NCBI RefSeq assembly: GCF_012999535.1
Contig: NZ_JABBWV010000009.1
Span: 62,001 to 126,000 of the forward strand
Length of the DNA stretch: 64,000 nt
Reading direction: 5' to 3'
DNA from: Microbispora sp. H11081
GTDB lineage: Bacteria > Actinomycetota > Actinomycetes > Streptosporangiales > Streptosporangiaceae
A program made the position numbers and the translations under genes. Below, one piece after another: positions 1-7,970 of the stretch (its first letter is position 1; every line of letters starts with the position of its first letter). Under the pieces are notes generated by a model. That model had not been told where the DNA came from and searched no databases. It saw only the letters and a program-made list of their open reading frames with translations.

Positions 1-165
<165 letters not shown>

Positions 166-444
166 CTAGCGCGCTCCGCCCGCGACGGCCGGGAGCACGG
201 TCACGGTGTCGCCGTCGGCGACGGGGGTGCCGAGCCCGCCGAGGAAACGCACGTCCTCGTCGTTGAGGTAGACGTTGACGAATCGGCGCAGGCCGGACTC
301 GTCCACCAGCCGGTCTTTCAGGCCGGGGTGACGCGCCTCCAGGTCGCCGATCAGCTCCTCGAGGGTCGCTCCCTTGGCGTTGACCGCCTTGGCGCCCTCG
401 GTGTAGCTGCGGAGGATGGTCGGAATGCGGACCTCGATGGCCAT
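166..444 (-). CDS. cysO: CysO, MoaD/ThiS-family sulfur carrier protein
   Basis: This 92-residue ubiquitin-like protein starts MAIEVRIPTILR and carries the sulfur-carrier signature FVNVYLNDEDVRFLGGL. Family members end in Gly-Gly, whose C-terminal carboxylate is activated to a thiocarboxylate that donates sulfur to CysM. Here the chain ends AVAGGAR, with two residues (Ala-Arg) after the diglycine (positions 89-90). The carrier would therefore need trimming, and Mec, encoded just upstream, is the obvious candidate. AAGGAG lies about 10 nt before the ATG. The gene sits in the order mec-cysO-cysM, but a 276-bp spacer without a convincing gene separates it from mec. Confidence 0.93.
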   Translation of the reverse strand: MAIEVRIPTILRSYTEGAKAVNAKGATLEELIGDLEARHPGLKDRLVDESGLRRFVNVYLNDEDVRFLGGLGTPVADGDTVTVLPAVAGGAR

Positions 445-720
445 GTCGGCTCAATCTCCTTGATCAGTGGTCGTCATGATTGGTAGGCGTTCACCTGAGT
501 GAAACATGGTCAGGTGGGAGTCGATTCCAGCGATCATCTCCCCGGCGGCCCCGTACGGGGCGACTCCGCCGAGCGAGCCGGGTCAGCGACAGTCGTAGAC
601 GACGACAGAAGGCGTGTGCGCGAAGAGGAACGCCTGCACAGGAGACCCCGGGCGTACCCGGCGCGACAGGACAGCCGGTGACGACACGGGACGAGCGTCA
701 TCGTTGGGCATAACTCAAGT

Positions 721-1137
721 TTAACCGTACGACTCGATGATCTTGACTTCCTCCTCCGTGACGACACCGTCCACGATCCGATAGGACCGGAAGGGCGTCT
801 CCTCCTCGGAGGCGGTCGACACCAGCACGTAGTGGGCGTCGGGCTCGGAGGCGTAGGTGACGTCCGTACGGGAGGGGTACGCCTCGGTGGCGGTGTGGGA
901 GTGGTAGATCACGACCGGAACCTCGTCGCGGTCGTCCATCTCCCGCCACACGCGGAACTGCTCCATGGAGTCGAAGCGGTAGAACGTCGGGGAGCGCTCG
1001 GCGTTCTCCATCGGGACGAACCGTTCGGGGCGGTCGGACCCGGCGGGCCCGGCCACGATGCCGCACGCCTCGTCGGGGTGGTCGGCCCGCGCGTGGGCCA
1101 CGATCTTGTCGACCAGTTCGCGTGAGATCGTCAGCAT
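721..1137 (-). CDS. mec: Mec, JAMM/MPN+ metalloprotease (CysO-cysteine peptidase)
   Basis: The 138-residue protein has a complete JAMM zinc-protease motif: Glu23 (PDEACG), His79-Ser-His81, then seven residues to Ser89 and Asp92 (HSHTATEAYPSRTD). In M. tuberculosis the orthologue releases cysteine from the CysO-cysteine adduct, regenerating the carrier. Its place between the DUF2017 gene and cysO matches the mycobacterial order. It may also process the Ala-Arg tail of this CysO, which is inference. The chosen ATG gives MLTISRELVDKI, a normal start for the family. The gene lies 9 nt downstream of the DUF2017 stop, which suggests one transcript. Confidence 0.92.
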   Translation of the reverse strand: MLTISRELVDKIVAHARADHPDEACGIVAGPAGSDRPERFVPMENAERSPTFYRFDSMEQFRVWREMDDRDEVPVVIYHSHTATEAYPSRTDVTYASEPDAHYVLVSTASEEETPFRSYRIVDGVVTEEEVKIIESYG

Positions 1138-1146
1138 GCGGGCAAC

Positions 1147-1671
1147 CTACCAAAGCGCCCTGACGAGGGTGTCCTGCAGGTACGTCAGCCAGTCGTAGAT
1201 CACGAACGATGGGTAGCGGGGGTCGTCCTCCGGCATGAGGGCGATCTCCTCGTGGACCTCCTCCGTGACCTCCAGGCGCACGCCGAGCGCGAGGCGGACG
1301 TCGTTGAGCGCCCGCAGCCACGCCTGCCCCTGCTCGGGCGTGAGCGTGAGCACGCCCGGCTCCGCCGTCTCCAGCAGCGTGCTCGCGTCGGCCCGCTTGC
1401 CGTCGCGCAGCGTCGCCTCCGTGTAGCGCCGGAACTCCTGCGCCGCCTCCTCGTCGTCGGCGTACGCCGAGGGGAACAGGCGCGCGAGCACGGGGTCGGC
1501 CGGCGGGGCCGCCGCGCCGATGCCGAGCGCGCGCTCCAGCGGGTCGTCGCCGGTGGTCCCCGGCTCGACCAGGCCGAGCACCTGCGACACCAGCGAGCGC
1601 AGGATCGACACCTCGCCCGCGTCGAGCCGGACGGTCACCCCGTCACGCGTCGCCCTGAAGCCCGTGCTCAT
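1147..1671 (-). CDS. DUF2017 family protein
   Basis: The 174-residue protein starts [17 protein letters not shown]. Recognisable DUF2017 features are the N-terminal EVSILRSLVSQVLGLV helix and the C-terminal YPSFVIYDWLTYLQDTLVRAL. The family is restricted to actinobacteria and is always found beside clpS; its biochemical role is not established. There is no signal peptide or membrane segment, and it is acidic and probably cytosolic. Its ATG overlaps the TGA of clpS by one base (TGATG), a strong sign of translational coupling. A longer reading of the same frame runs into clpS on the same strand and is not a plausible start. Confidence 0.88.
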   Translation of the reverse strand: MSTGFRATRDGVTVRLDAGEVSILRSLVSQVLGLVEPGTTGDDPLERALGIGAAAPPADPVLARLFPSAYADDEEAAQEFRRYTEATLRDGKRADASTLLETAEPGVLTLTPEQGQAWLRALNDVRLALGVRLEVTEEVHEEIALMPEDDPRYPSFVIYDWLTYLQDTLVRALW

Positions 1672-1958
1672 CACTTGTCCTGCTGGACGGTGGCCCACAG
1701 GCCGTAGGAGTGCAGGATCTGCACGTCGCGTTCCATCTCCTCGCGGGTGCCGCTGGCCACGACGGCCTTGCCCTTGTGGTGGACGTCCATCATCAGCTTC
1801 TCGGCCTTCTGGCGGGGATAGCCGAACACGGCTTGGAAGACGTACGTGACGTACGACATGAGGTTGACCGGGTCGTTCCACACGATCGTGAGCCACGGCA
1901 GATCGGGGCGCACGTCCGACGACGGACGCTCGACCTCGGCTGGAGCTGTGCTACCCAC
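1671..1958 (-). CDS. clpS: ClpS, adaptor of the ClpAP/ClpCP protease
   Basis: The product is 95 residues with the ClpS core [19 protein letters not shown], which contains the Asn-Asp pair that binds N-terminal degron residues, followed by YVFQAVFGY and [16 protein letters not shown]. ClpS delivers N-end-rule substrates to the Clp chaperone. The start is a GTG ([12 protein letters not shown]) preceded by the purine-rich AGGCAGGA; GTGs further upstream are possible but lack a better ribosome site. The gene heads the minus-strand unit clpS-DUF2017-mec-cysO-cysM and is divergent from pncB, with only about 40 bp between them, so their promoters must overlap. Confidence 0.92.
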   Translation of the reverse strand: MGSTAPAEVERPSSDVRPDLPWLTIVWNDPVNLMSYVTYVFQAVFGYPRQKAEKLMMDVHHKGKAVVASGTREEMERDVQILHSYGLWATVQQDK

Positions 1959-2003
1959 GTAACCATCCTGCCTCACGACCGTCGTAGTCTTCGACACGTG
2001 CGC

Positions 2004-3284
2004 ATGACCACGGGCACGGCCCTGCTGACCGACCAGTACGAGCTGACGATGCTCCAGGCCGCGCTGGCGAGCGGCGCGGCGCACCGACGGGCGGTCTTCG
2101 AGGTGTTCGCCCGCAGGCTGCCGGGGGCGCGGCGCTACGGGGTGGTGGCCGGCACCGGGCGGTTCCTCGACGCGCTGGAGGACTTCCGCTTCGACGAGCA
2201 GGACATCGAATATCTGTGCTCGGCCGGCGTCGTGGACGAGCCGACCGGCGAGTTCCTCGCGGGCTACCGCTTCTCCGGCAGCGTGTACGGCTATCGCGAG
2301 GGCGAGGCGTTCTTCCCCGGCTCCCCGATCATGGTGGTGGAGGGGACGTTCGCCGAGGCCGTGCTGCTGGAGACGCTGATCCTGTCCATCCTCAACCACG
2401 ACTGCGCGATCGCCGCCGCCGCCTCCCGGATGGCCCAGGCCGCGGGCGACCGGCCGCTCATCGAGATGGGCTCGCGGCGCACCCACGAGCACGCCGCGGT
2501 GGCCGCCGCGAGGGCCGCCTACCTGTGCGGCTTCGCCTCCACCTCCAACCTGATGGCGGGTCATCTGTACGGCGTGCCGACCGCGGGCACCGCCGCCCAC
2601 GCGTTCACGCTGCTGCACGACTCCGAGGAGGACGCCTTCCGGGCGCAGCTCGACTCCCTCGGGCGCGGCACCACCCTGCTCGTTGACACCTACGACGTCG
2701 CGAAGGCCGTACGGACCGCCGTGGAGCTGGCCGGGCCCGGCCTCGGCGCGGTGCGCATCGACTCCGGGGATCTCGCGGTGGTGGCCGTGGAGGTGCGCCG
2801 CCTGCTGGACGAACTGGGCGCGGGCCACACGAGGATCGTCGTCACCAGCGACCTGGACGAGTTCGCGATCGCCGCGCTGGCGGCGGCGCCGGTCGACGCC
2901 TACGGCGTCGGCACCGCGCTGTCCACCGGCTCCGGCCATCCGACGGCCAGCCTCGTCTACAAGCTCGTGGCCCGTGAGGACCGCACGGGAACCCTCCAAC
3001 CCGTCGCCAAAGCGTCCGTGGGCAAACCGAGCGTCGGCGGGCGCAAATGGGCCTACCGCAGGACCGGCGCCGACGGCACCGCGACCGCCGAGGTGCTCAC
3101 CCGTGAGCCGGTGGACACGGAGGACCGCCCGCTCCTGGCCGAACTGGTGCGCGACGGCAAGGTCGTCGGCCGCGAGAGCCTGGAGGCCGCCCGCGAGCGG
3201 CACCGTGCGACTTTGGCGGAGTTGCCACTGGAGGCGTGCAGCCTCTCCCCCGGAGACCCCGCAGTCCCTACTATCTTCAAGTGA
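2004..3284 (+). CDS. pncB: Nicotinate phosphoribosyltransferase
   Basis: The 426-residue protein starts [20 protein letters not shown], typical of actinobacterial PncB; a GTG six bases upstream is the alternative start. It has the PRPP/nicotinate-binding segments [41 protein letters not shown] and [11 protein letters not shown]. The enzyme condenses nicotinate with PRPP, using ATP, to nicotinate mononucleotide in the Preiss-Handler NAD salvage route. With pncA downstream it forms a two-gene module turning nicotinamide into NaMN. It is divergent from clpS, as in M. tuberculosis (Rv1330c/clpS). An 18-bp hairpin begins at the stop codon. Confidence 0.95.
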   Translation: MTTGTALLTDQYELTMLQAALASGAAHRRAVFEVFARRLPGARRYGVVAGTGRFLDALEDFRFDEQDIEYLCSAGVVDEPTGEFLAGYRFSGSVYGYREGEAFFPGSPIMVVEGTFAEAVLLETLILSILNHDCAIAAAASRMAQAAGDRPLIEMGSRRTHEHAAVAAARAAYLCGFASTSNLMAGHLYGVPTAGTAAHAFTLLHDSEEDAFRAQLDSLGRGTTLLVDTYDVAKAVRTAVELAGPGLGAVRIDSGDLAVVAVEVRRLLDELGAGHTRIVVTSDLDEFAIAALAAAPVDAYGVGTALSTGSGHPTASLVYKLVAREDRTGTLQPVAKASVGKPSVGGRKWAYRRTGADGTATAEVLTREPVDTEDRPLLAELVRDGKVVGRESLEAARERHRATLAELPLEACSLSPGDPAVPTIFK

Positions 3285-3329
3285 TCGCGGAGGACCGGCG
3301 CATGAGGACGACGCCGGTCCTCCGTGATC
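3283..3329 (+). terminator. 18-bp hairpin between pncB and pncA
   Basis: Arms 3283-3300 and 3312-3329 are complementary over 18 positions with a single G-U pair, closing an 11-nt loop. The left arm starts inside the pncB stop codon and the right arm ends 19 nt before the pncA ATG. No T-run follows, so it may act as an attenuator, an mRNA stability element or a Rho-independent-like stop. Confidence 0.6.
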
Positions 3330-3348
3330 GCCACTGTGAGGTGATCCC

Positions 3349-3921
3349 ATGAAGACCGCGCTCGTCGTCGTGGACGTGCAGAACGACTTCTGCGAGGGTG
3401 GCAGCCTGCCGGTCGGCGGAGGCGCCGAGGTGGCCGCGTCGATCAGCCGCCACGTCCAGGAGCACCCGTACGACCACGTGGTGGCCACCCGCGACTTCCA
3501 CATCGATCCCGGGGCCCATTTCGCGGCCGAGCCCGACTACGTCGACTCCTGGCCTGCGCACTGCGTGGTCGGCACCTCCGGCGCGGACTTCCACCCGGCC
3601 TTCGACACCGCGAAGGTCGAGGAGGTCTTCAGCAAGGGCGCCCGGCAGGCCGCCTACAGCGGGTTCGAGGGCGCCACGGGGGACGGCGTGGGCCTGGCCG
3701 CCTGGCTGCGCGAACGCGGCGTGGAGGCCGTGGACGTCGTCGGGATCGCCACCGACCACTGCGTGCGAGCCACCGCCCTCGACGCGGCGGCGAACGGCTT
3801 CGCCGTACGGGTCCTGCTGGACCTGACCGCTGGTGTGGCCAGGGAGACGACGGAGTCGGCGCTCGCCCGCCTCGCCGAGGCCGGGGTCGAACTCGCCGGG
3901 GAGCCCGTCCTCCGCTCCTGA
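3349..3921 (+). CDS. pncA: Nicotinamidase (isochorismatase-like cysteine hydrolase)
   Basis: The 190-residue protein has the full catalytic set of nicotinamidases: Asp9 in VVDVQNDF, Lys96 in VFSKGARQ and Cys138 in [10 protein letters not shown], plus metal ligands Asp49, His51 (TRDFH) and His71 (WPAHC). It hydrolyses nicotinamide to nicotinate, which the upstream PncB then ribosylates. GAGG stands 8 nt before the ATG. The 64-nt gap to pncB is filled mostly by a strong hairpin, so pncA may be expressed at a different level from pncB. In pathogens the same enzyme activates pyrazinamide. Confidence 0.95.
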   Translation: MKTALVVVDVQNDFCEGGSLPVGGGAEVAASISRHVQEHPYDHVVATRDFHIDPGAHFAAEPDYVDSWPAHCVVGTSGADFHPAFDTAKVEEVFSKGARQAAYSGFEGATGDGVGLAAWLRERGVEAVDVVGIATDHCVRATALDAAANGFAVRVLLDLTAGVARETTESALARLAEAGVELAGEPVLRS

Positions 3922-4232
3922 CCCGCACGCCGCCGTTCCAGGCCGTACGGCACGCCCCTGGGGGAGCCTTTCGGCCGGACCCCGCCTCGGCTGCTTGGCT
4001 CTGAACGGGCCTTCGTGCCCGCCATGGCCTGGATGACCCGGTCGCGGCCTGCTCCTGCCGCCGGCCGGTCCCGGACTGCCCACTGGTGATCGCCTTCTCG
4101 CCGGGATCGGCGCCGTGGCCATGACCATCGCCCGGCGGGCCACGTCGGGGGCGACGCCGGCCCCAGCCGCCCAGCCGTCCGCCTGACCACGGTGTCCCGT
4201 TTCCCGGTGTGGCGCGCCCCCACGTCAACGAC
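3922..4232. other. Intergenic region without recognised gene
   Basis: About 310 bp follow pncA before the next promoter candidate. Open frames here on either strand have poor codon bias and no ribosome sites, and no clear hairpin terminator was found. Nothing functional is visible. Confidence 0.5.
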
Positions 4233-4261
4233 TTCACCGCGTAGCGTAATCGGGGTATTAC
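4233..4261 (+). promoter_or_regulatory. Candidate vegetative promoter of the 4296 gene
   Basis: TTCACC (4233-4238) and TATTAC (4256-4261) are separated by 17 bp, each matching four of six bases of the actinobacterial housekeeping -35/-10 consensus. The start codon at 4296 would lie about 28 nt downstream of the transcription start. Confidence 0.4.
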
Positions 4262-4295
4262 CTAGCGTGACGACCCTTCGTGGATTGGCGGCCCG

Positions 4296-4967
4296 ATGTT
4301 CGTGTTCTCGCTCGGCCTGTGCTGGCTCATCCTCACCCCTGTATGCGTGTGGCTCCTCTTCGGTCGCGGCCACCGGGGCGCGCTTCGTGCCGCGGGCGCG
4401 CTGACCCTGGCGGCCCTGCAGACGGCCACGATCGCCCTGGAGTTCACCCAGAGGCCCGCGGCCGAGCCGGCCAGGACGGTCGCCGTACGGAACCCCGGCA
4501 CCGCGACACTCGGGGAACGCGCGCCGGCCACGCCCGGGCAGGACGCACTGGACCGGCGGGACACACCGGACGACTCGGCAGGCTCCGCCCCCTCGCCCGC
4601 GGTGTCCCCACCCGTGGCGAGTGGCCGGCCCGCCTGCGAGCAGCGGGTCACCACCCCCGACGCCGTACGACTGTCGTTCCACGGGCGGACCCTGCACGGC
4701 CTCACCGTCTACTGGCCGGCCGCCACGGATCAGTGCGACACCGCGACGGTGGCGGTGCGCCAGGCCGGTCATCACCTGCGCATCTGGGTTCAGGAGGGCA
4801 CTGAGGGCGGGCGGCAGGAGGGCGCGCACCGCGTTCCGATCCGCGTCGAGGCGGGAGTCGCCTCCCTCAGCCTCCAACTGAGCCCGGTCGCCCGGCATCA
4901 TCGCCGCTACATCGCCATCGACGGTCACACGGGCGACCGCATTCCGCTACGGTCTCATATGTCGTAG
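4296..4967 (+). CDS. Hypothetical membrane-anchored protein
   Basis: The 223-residue protein has two N-terminal hydrophobic helices (about residues 2-21, MFVFSLGLCWLILTPVCVWL, and 28-47), then a Pro/Ala/Thr-rich spacer to about residue 108. A beta-rich C-terminal domain follows, with a possible disulfide pair (ACEQR and DQCDT) and the segments LTVYWPAATDQC and HHLRIWVQEG. No family was recognised. The layout suggests a small membrane-anchored extracytoplasmic domain. Ribosome site evidence is weak. A long antisense frame also covers it, but this strand gives the better amino-acid composition. A hairpin terminator follows directly at 4969-4987. Confidence 0.7.
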   Translation: MFVFSLGLCWLILTPVCVWLLFGRGHRGALRAAGALTLAALQTATIALEFTQRPAAEPARTVAVRNPGTATLGERAPATPGQDALDRRDTPDDSAGSAPSPAVSPPVASGRPACEQRVTTPDAVRLSFHGRTLHGLTVYWPAATDQCDTATVAVRQAGHHLRIWVQEGTEGGRQEGAHRVPIRVEAGVASLSLQLSPVARHHRRYIAIDGHTGDRIPLRSHMS

Positions 4968-4968
4968 T

Positions 4969-4987
4969 GAATGGCTTTTCGCCATTC
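4969..4987 (+). terminator. Hairpin terminator after the 4296 gene
   Basis: Perfect 7-bp stem GAATGGC/GCCATTC around TTTTC, starting two bases after the stop codon. A second 7-bp inverted repeat, TGGATAA/TTATCCA with a 3-nt loop, lies at 5050-5066 and could be an operator for the next gene. Confidence 0.5.
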
Positions 4988-5197
4988 CGGCTTTCCCGCG
5001 TCGGTGGAAATAAGCACCCCCGCTCCGGCGGCCATTCACCACACCGGTTTGGATAATCTTTATCCAGCCTGGGACGCCCCGTGAATCTCCCGGATTATCG
5101 CCCTCCGGGGAAGGTGCGGAGCTGATAGCAATTCCCTCCATGCACCCACCTTCGCAGCGAGCCCCGGTCGCGCTGCCCTACGATTGGAGGACGCCCT

Positions 5198-5770
5198 ATG
5201 ACCGTGTCCACCCTCGAACAACGCGTCGAGCGCTTGGAGAATGATTTCATGGAGCTGAGCGTCTACTGCCGCAAGCAGGCGGTGGAGCACGCGTATGACG
5301 CGATGCAGATCAATTGGGACAAGCTCGATGCGATGAGCGACCGCCTGGTCCGGGTCGAGCAGGTCTCCGAGGAGACGAGAGCGGACGTCGGCGTCCTGAA
5401 GCGGCAGATGGGCGTCGTCACGATTCGGCTCGACCGCATCGACAGCGAGATCAGCCGACTGGACCACAACGTCGAGGGCCTCAACGACCGCGTCGACGGA
5501 CTGACCCAACGAGTCGACGGGCTCAACGACCGCGTCGACGGACTGACCACCCGAATGGACGCACTCAGCGACCGCGTCGACGGGCTCAACGAACGCGTGG
5601 ACGGACTCAACGACCGTGTCGACGGGCTCACCACCCGAATGGACGCACTCAGCGAGCGCGTCGAGGGTCTCGGTGGGCAGATGGACAGGATGGCGGCGTC
5701 CAACGCGATGATGTTCGAGACCATCCTCAAGCGGTTGGACGACCTGTCTGCCCAGGTCCGCCGGAACTAG
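5198..5770 (+). CDS. Hypothetical heptad-repeat coiled-coil protein
   Basis: The 190-residue protein is almost entirely alpha-helical coiled coil. Residues about 86-165 are uninterrupted heptads of the type RVDGLND/RVDGLTT/RMDALSD with hydrophobic Val/Met and Leu at the a and d positions. N- and C-terminal helices (LEQRVERLENDFMEL; FETILKRLDDLSAQVRR) flank this. No signal peptide or membrane segment is seen. GGAGG lies 8 nt before the ATG. The heptads are encoded by a 21-bp DNA repeat organised in an 84-bp higher-order unit, so the repeat number may vary between strains. Function is unknown; a rod-like scaffold or oligomerisation tail is the likely architecture. Confidence 0.85.
   Translation: MTVSTLEQRVERLENDFMELSVYCRKQAVEHAYDAMQINWDKLDAMSDRLVRVEQVSEETRADVGVLKRQMGVVTIRLDRIDSEISRLDHNVEGLNDRVDGLTQRVDGLNDRVDGLTTRMDALSDRVDGLNERVDGLNDRVDGLTTRMDALSERVEGLGGQMDRMAASNAMMFETILKRLDDLSAQVRRN
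5480..5680 (+). repeat. 21-bp tandem repeat (84-bp higher-order unit) within the coiled-coil gene
   Basis: Degenerate 21-bp units encode consecutive heptads. The segment ACCACCCGAATGGACGCACT occurs at 5546 and again at 5630, exactly 84 bp (four heptads) apart, which indicates a past duplication of a four-heptad block. Confidence 0.75.
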
Positions 5771-5817
5771 CACGCCTCCGGGCCTGGAGCCGGCGCCCAG
5801 ACGGGGACCGACGACGT

Positions 5818-5847
5818 CCCTCGCCGTCCAGTCAAGGACGGCGAGGG
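5818..5847. terminator. Bidirectional 12-bp hairpin terminator
   Basis: Perfect 12-bp stem (5818-5829 with 5836-5847) and a 6-nt loop AGTCAA, lying between the convergent coiled-coil gene (ends 5770) and helicase gene (ends 5859). It can serve both strands. Confidence 0.7.
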
Positions 5848-5858
5848 GCGAGGCGGGG

Positions 5859-7610
5859 TCATCTGCGCTGGGTGGCCCATTTGCGGATCATCGCGATTCG
5901 CTCGCGGACCTGCTCGGCGGTGGCCTGGGCGATGGCGGGGCCGCCGCAGGCCCGGCGCAGCTCCGCGTGGATGACGCCGTGCGGCTGGCCGGTGCGGTGG
6001 TTCCATGCGCCGACGAGGCCGTTCAGCTCCTTGCGAAGCTCGGCGAGCTGTTCGTGCGGCGCGAGGGCCGGGGCCTCTTCCCTCTTCTTGGTCTTGCGCT
6101 GGGCCGCCTGCTGCTCGGCCTGGCGCTTACGCAGCAGTGAGGCCACCTGGTCGGGCTCCAGCAGGCCGGGCAGGCCGATGAAGTCCTCCTCCTCCGGCGA
6201 GCCGGGGGCGGCGGCGGTGCCGAACTCGCCACCGTCGAACAGCACCCGGTCGAAGGTCGCCGAGGCTTCCAGCGTCTGGAAGGGCAGCTCGTCGCCGAGC
6301 GCGTCGGGTTGCTTCTTCTCCTGCTGAGCCTGCTCCAGCAGCAGATCGTCGAGGCCGTCCTCGTCGCGGCGGCGGCCCAGCACGTGATCGCGCTCGGTCT
6401 CCATCTCGCCCGCCAGGCCCATGAGGACGGGCACCGAGGGCAGGAAGACCGACGCCATCTCCCCCCGTTTGCGGGCGCGGACGAAACGCCCGACCGCCTG
6501 GGCGAAGAACAGCGGGGTGGAGGTGCTCGTGGCGTAGACCCCGACACAGAGCCGGGGAATGTCCACGCCCTCGGAGACCATCCGGACCGCGACCAGCCAG
6601 CGCCTGTCCGACGTGGCGAAATCCTTGATCTTCTTGGACGCGCCCGGGTCGTCGGAGAGCACGATCTCGGCGCCCTCCCCTGCCACCGCGCGGATGTGCC
6701 GGGCGTAGGCGCGGGCCGACTCGTGGTCGGAGGCGATGACCAGCCCGCCCGCGTCGGGCACACCCCGCCGCACCTCGGTGAGACGCCGGTCCGCCGCGTG
6801 GATGACCTGGCGGATCCAGTCACCCTTCGGGTCGAGGGCGGCCCGCCACGCCTGCGAGAGCTGGTCCTTGGTCAGCGGCGTGCCGAGCGTGGCGGCGATC
6901 TCGTCGCCCGCCCGCGTCCGCCACTTCATCTCCCCCGAGTACGCCAGGAAGATGACCGGCCGGACGACGCCGTCGGCCAGCGCCGGGCCGTACCCGTAGG
7001 AGTAGTCGGAGACGCTCCGCATCGCCCCCTCGCCGTCCTCGACGTAGCTGACGAAGGGAATCGGGCTGTCGTCGGACCGGAACGGCGTGCCGGTGAGCGC
7101 CAGCCGTCTGGTCGCGGGCTCGAACGCCTCGCGGACGCCGTCACCCCACGATTTGGCGTCGCCGGCGTGGTGGATCTCGTCGAAGATCACCAGGGTCTTG
7201 CGCGCCTCGGTGCGGGCCCGGTGCAGGGCCGGGTGCATCGCGATCTGCGCGTACGTGACGGCGACGCCGAGATAGTCGCGGGAGGTGGCGCCCTGGCTGT
7301 TCTTGAACTCGGGGTCGATGCTGATCCCCACGCGGGCCGCGGCATCGGCCCACTGCCGCTTGAGGTGCTCGGTGGGGGTGACGACCGTCAGGGCGCGCAC
7401 GATCCCGCGGCTGAGCAACTCGCTCGCGATCCGCAGCGCGTACGTCGTCTTGCCGGCGCCGGGTGTGGCGACGGTCAGGAAGTCGCGCGGCTCACGGCTG
7501 AAGTAGAGGTCGAATGCCTGCTGCTGCCAGGCGCGCAGCTTCGGGGCGGTGCCCCAGGCGGCTCTGTCGGGGTAGGACGGGGAGAGGTGGGACGCGGCCG
7601 AAACGCTCAA
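5859..7610 (-). CDS. DEAD/DEAH-box (SF2, type III restriction-like) helicase
   Basis: The 583-residue protein has Walker A ATPGAGKTT (about 48-56), motif Ia VVTPTEHLKRQW, Walker B DEIH (144-147), motif III LTGTPFRSD and the C-terminal motif QAVGRFVRARKRG with an arginine finger. This is the SSL2/UvsW-like SF2 arrangement, so it should be an ATP-dependent nucleic-acid translocase or helicase. A charged tail (KRQAEQQAAQRKTKKREE) follows the motor. It is not associated here with methylase or nuclease genes, so a restriction role is not supported; single-gene orthologues are common in actinobacteria. The start is MSVSAASHLSPSY. Confidence 0.88.
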   Translation of the reverse strand: MSVSAASHLSPSYPDRAAWGTAPKLRAWQQQAFDLYFSREPRDFLTVATPGAGKTTYALRIASELLSRGIVRALTVVTPTEHLKRQWADAAARVGISIDPEFKNSQGATSRDYLGVAVTYAQIAMHPALHRARTEARKTLVIFDEIHHAGDAKSWGDGVREAFEPATRRLALTGTPFRSDDSPIPFVSYVEDGEGAMRSVSDYSYGYGPALADGVVRPVIFLAYSGEMKWRTRAGDEIAATLGTPLTKDQLSQAWRAALDPKGDWIRQVIHAADRRLTEVRRGVPDAGGLVIASDHESARAYARHIRAVAGEGAEIVLSDDPGASKKIKDFATSDRRWLVAVRMVSEGVDIPRLCVGVYATSTSTPLFFAQAVGRFVRARKRGEMASVFLPSVPVLMGLAGEMETERDHVLGRRRDEDGLDDLLLEQAQQEKKQPDALGDELPFQTLEASATFDRVLFDGGEFGTAAAPGSPEEEDFIGLPGLLEPDQVASLLRKRQAEQQAAQRKTKKREEAPALAPHEQLAELRKELNGLVGAWNHRTGQPHGVIHAELRRACGGPAIAQATAEQVRERIAMIRKWATQRR

Positions 7611-7970
7611 CGACGCCTCCCCGAACTCATCGGAACACTGGTGTCTCTATCGGTTCGCTCCCTCACAGTGGATTCAGACTAGCCCGCCCGACCGACAGGA
7701 CGTGCCCGGCACACGCGAGGCGGTCCGAATTGGACGCTATGAGACTGCGCACGTCGGCGTCGCCGGCTCCCGCCGCCGCCCCGGCTCTCCAGCACACGAT
7801 CTCCATCCCGCGGCGCCGTTCGCGACGCCCGGGTACGGCACGCGGCCTGCGGCGGCGCCGGGCCATCCCGCGCAGGACACCCCCCACACACGTACGAGGG
7901 CGGACAACCCCGGAAGCTGACGCGTCCAGGGGCTGTCCGCCCTTGTTCACTACCTGGGCCTAGTGAACCG
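7611..7970. other. Intergenic region with a terminator-like hairpin
   Basis: This 360-bp gap separates the secreted-protein gene (stop at 7971) from the helicase start. It contains the inverted repeat GGGCGGACA/TGTCCGCCC at 7898-7906 and 7934-7942, with further CCC/GGG pairing inside, correctly placed to terminate the minus-strand secreted-protein transcript. The remainder would hold the helicase promoter; no coding frame is convincing. Confidence 0.5.

Noticed and set aside
480-713. Short plus-strand ORFs in the mec-cysO gap
   Set aside because: Arg/Ser-rich with no ribosome site; they look like random frames in GC-rich DNA.
1671-3503. Long minus-strand open frame covering pncB
   Set aside because: Only its last 95 codons (clpS) have family similarity; the rest is the high-GC shadow of pncB, rich in Arg/Gly/Ala with no domains.
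5859-7610. Restriction or phage-defence island around the helicase
   Set aside because: No methylase, nuclease, integrase or other defence gene is adjacent; the helicase appears to be a solitary actinobacterial gene.
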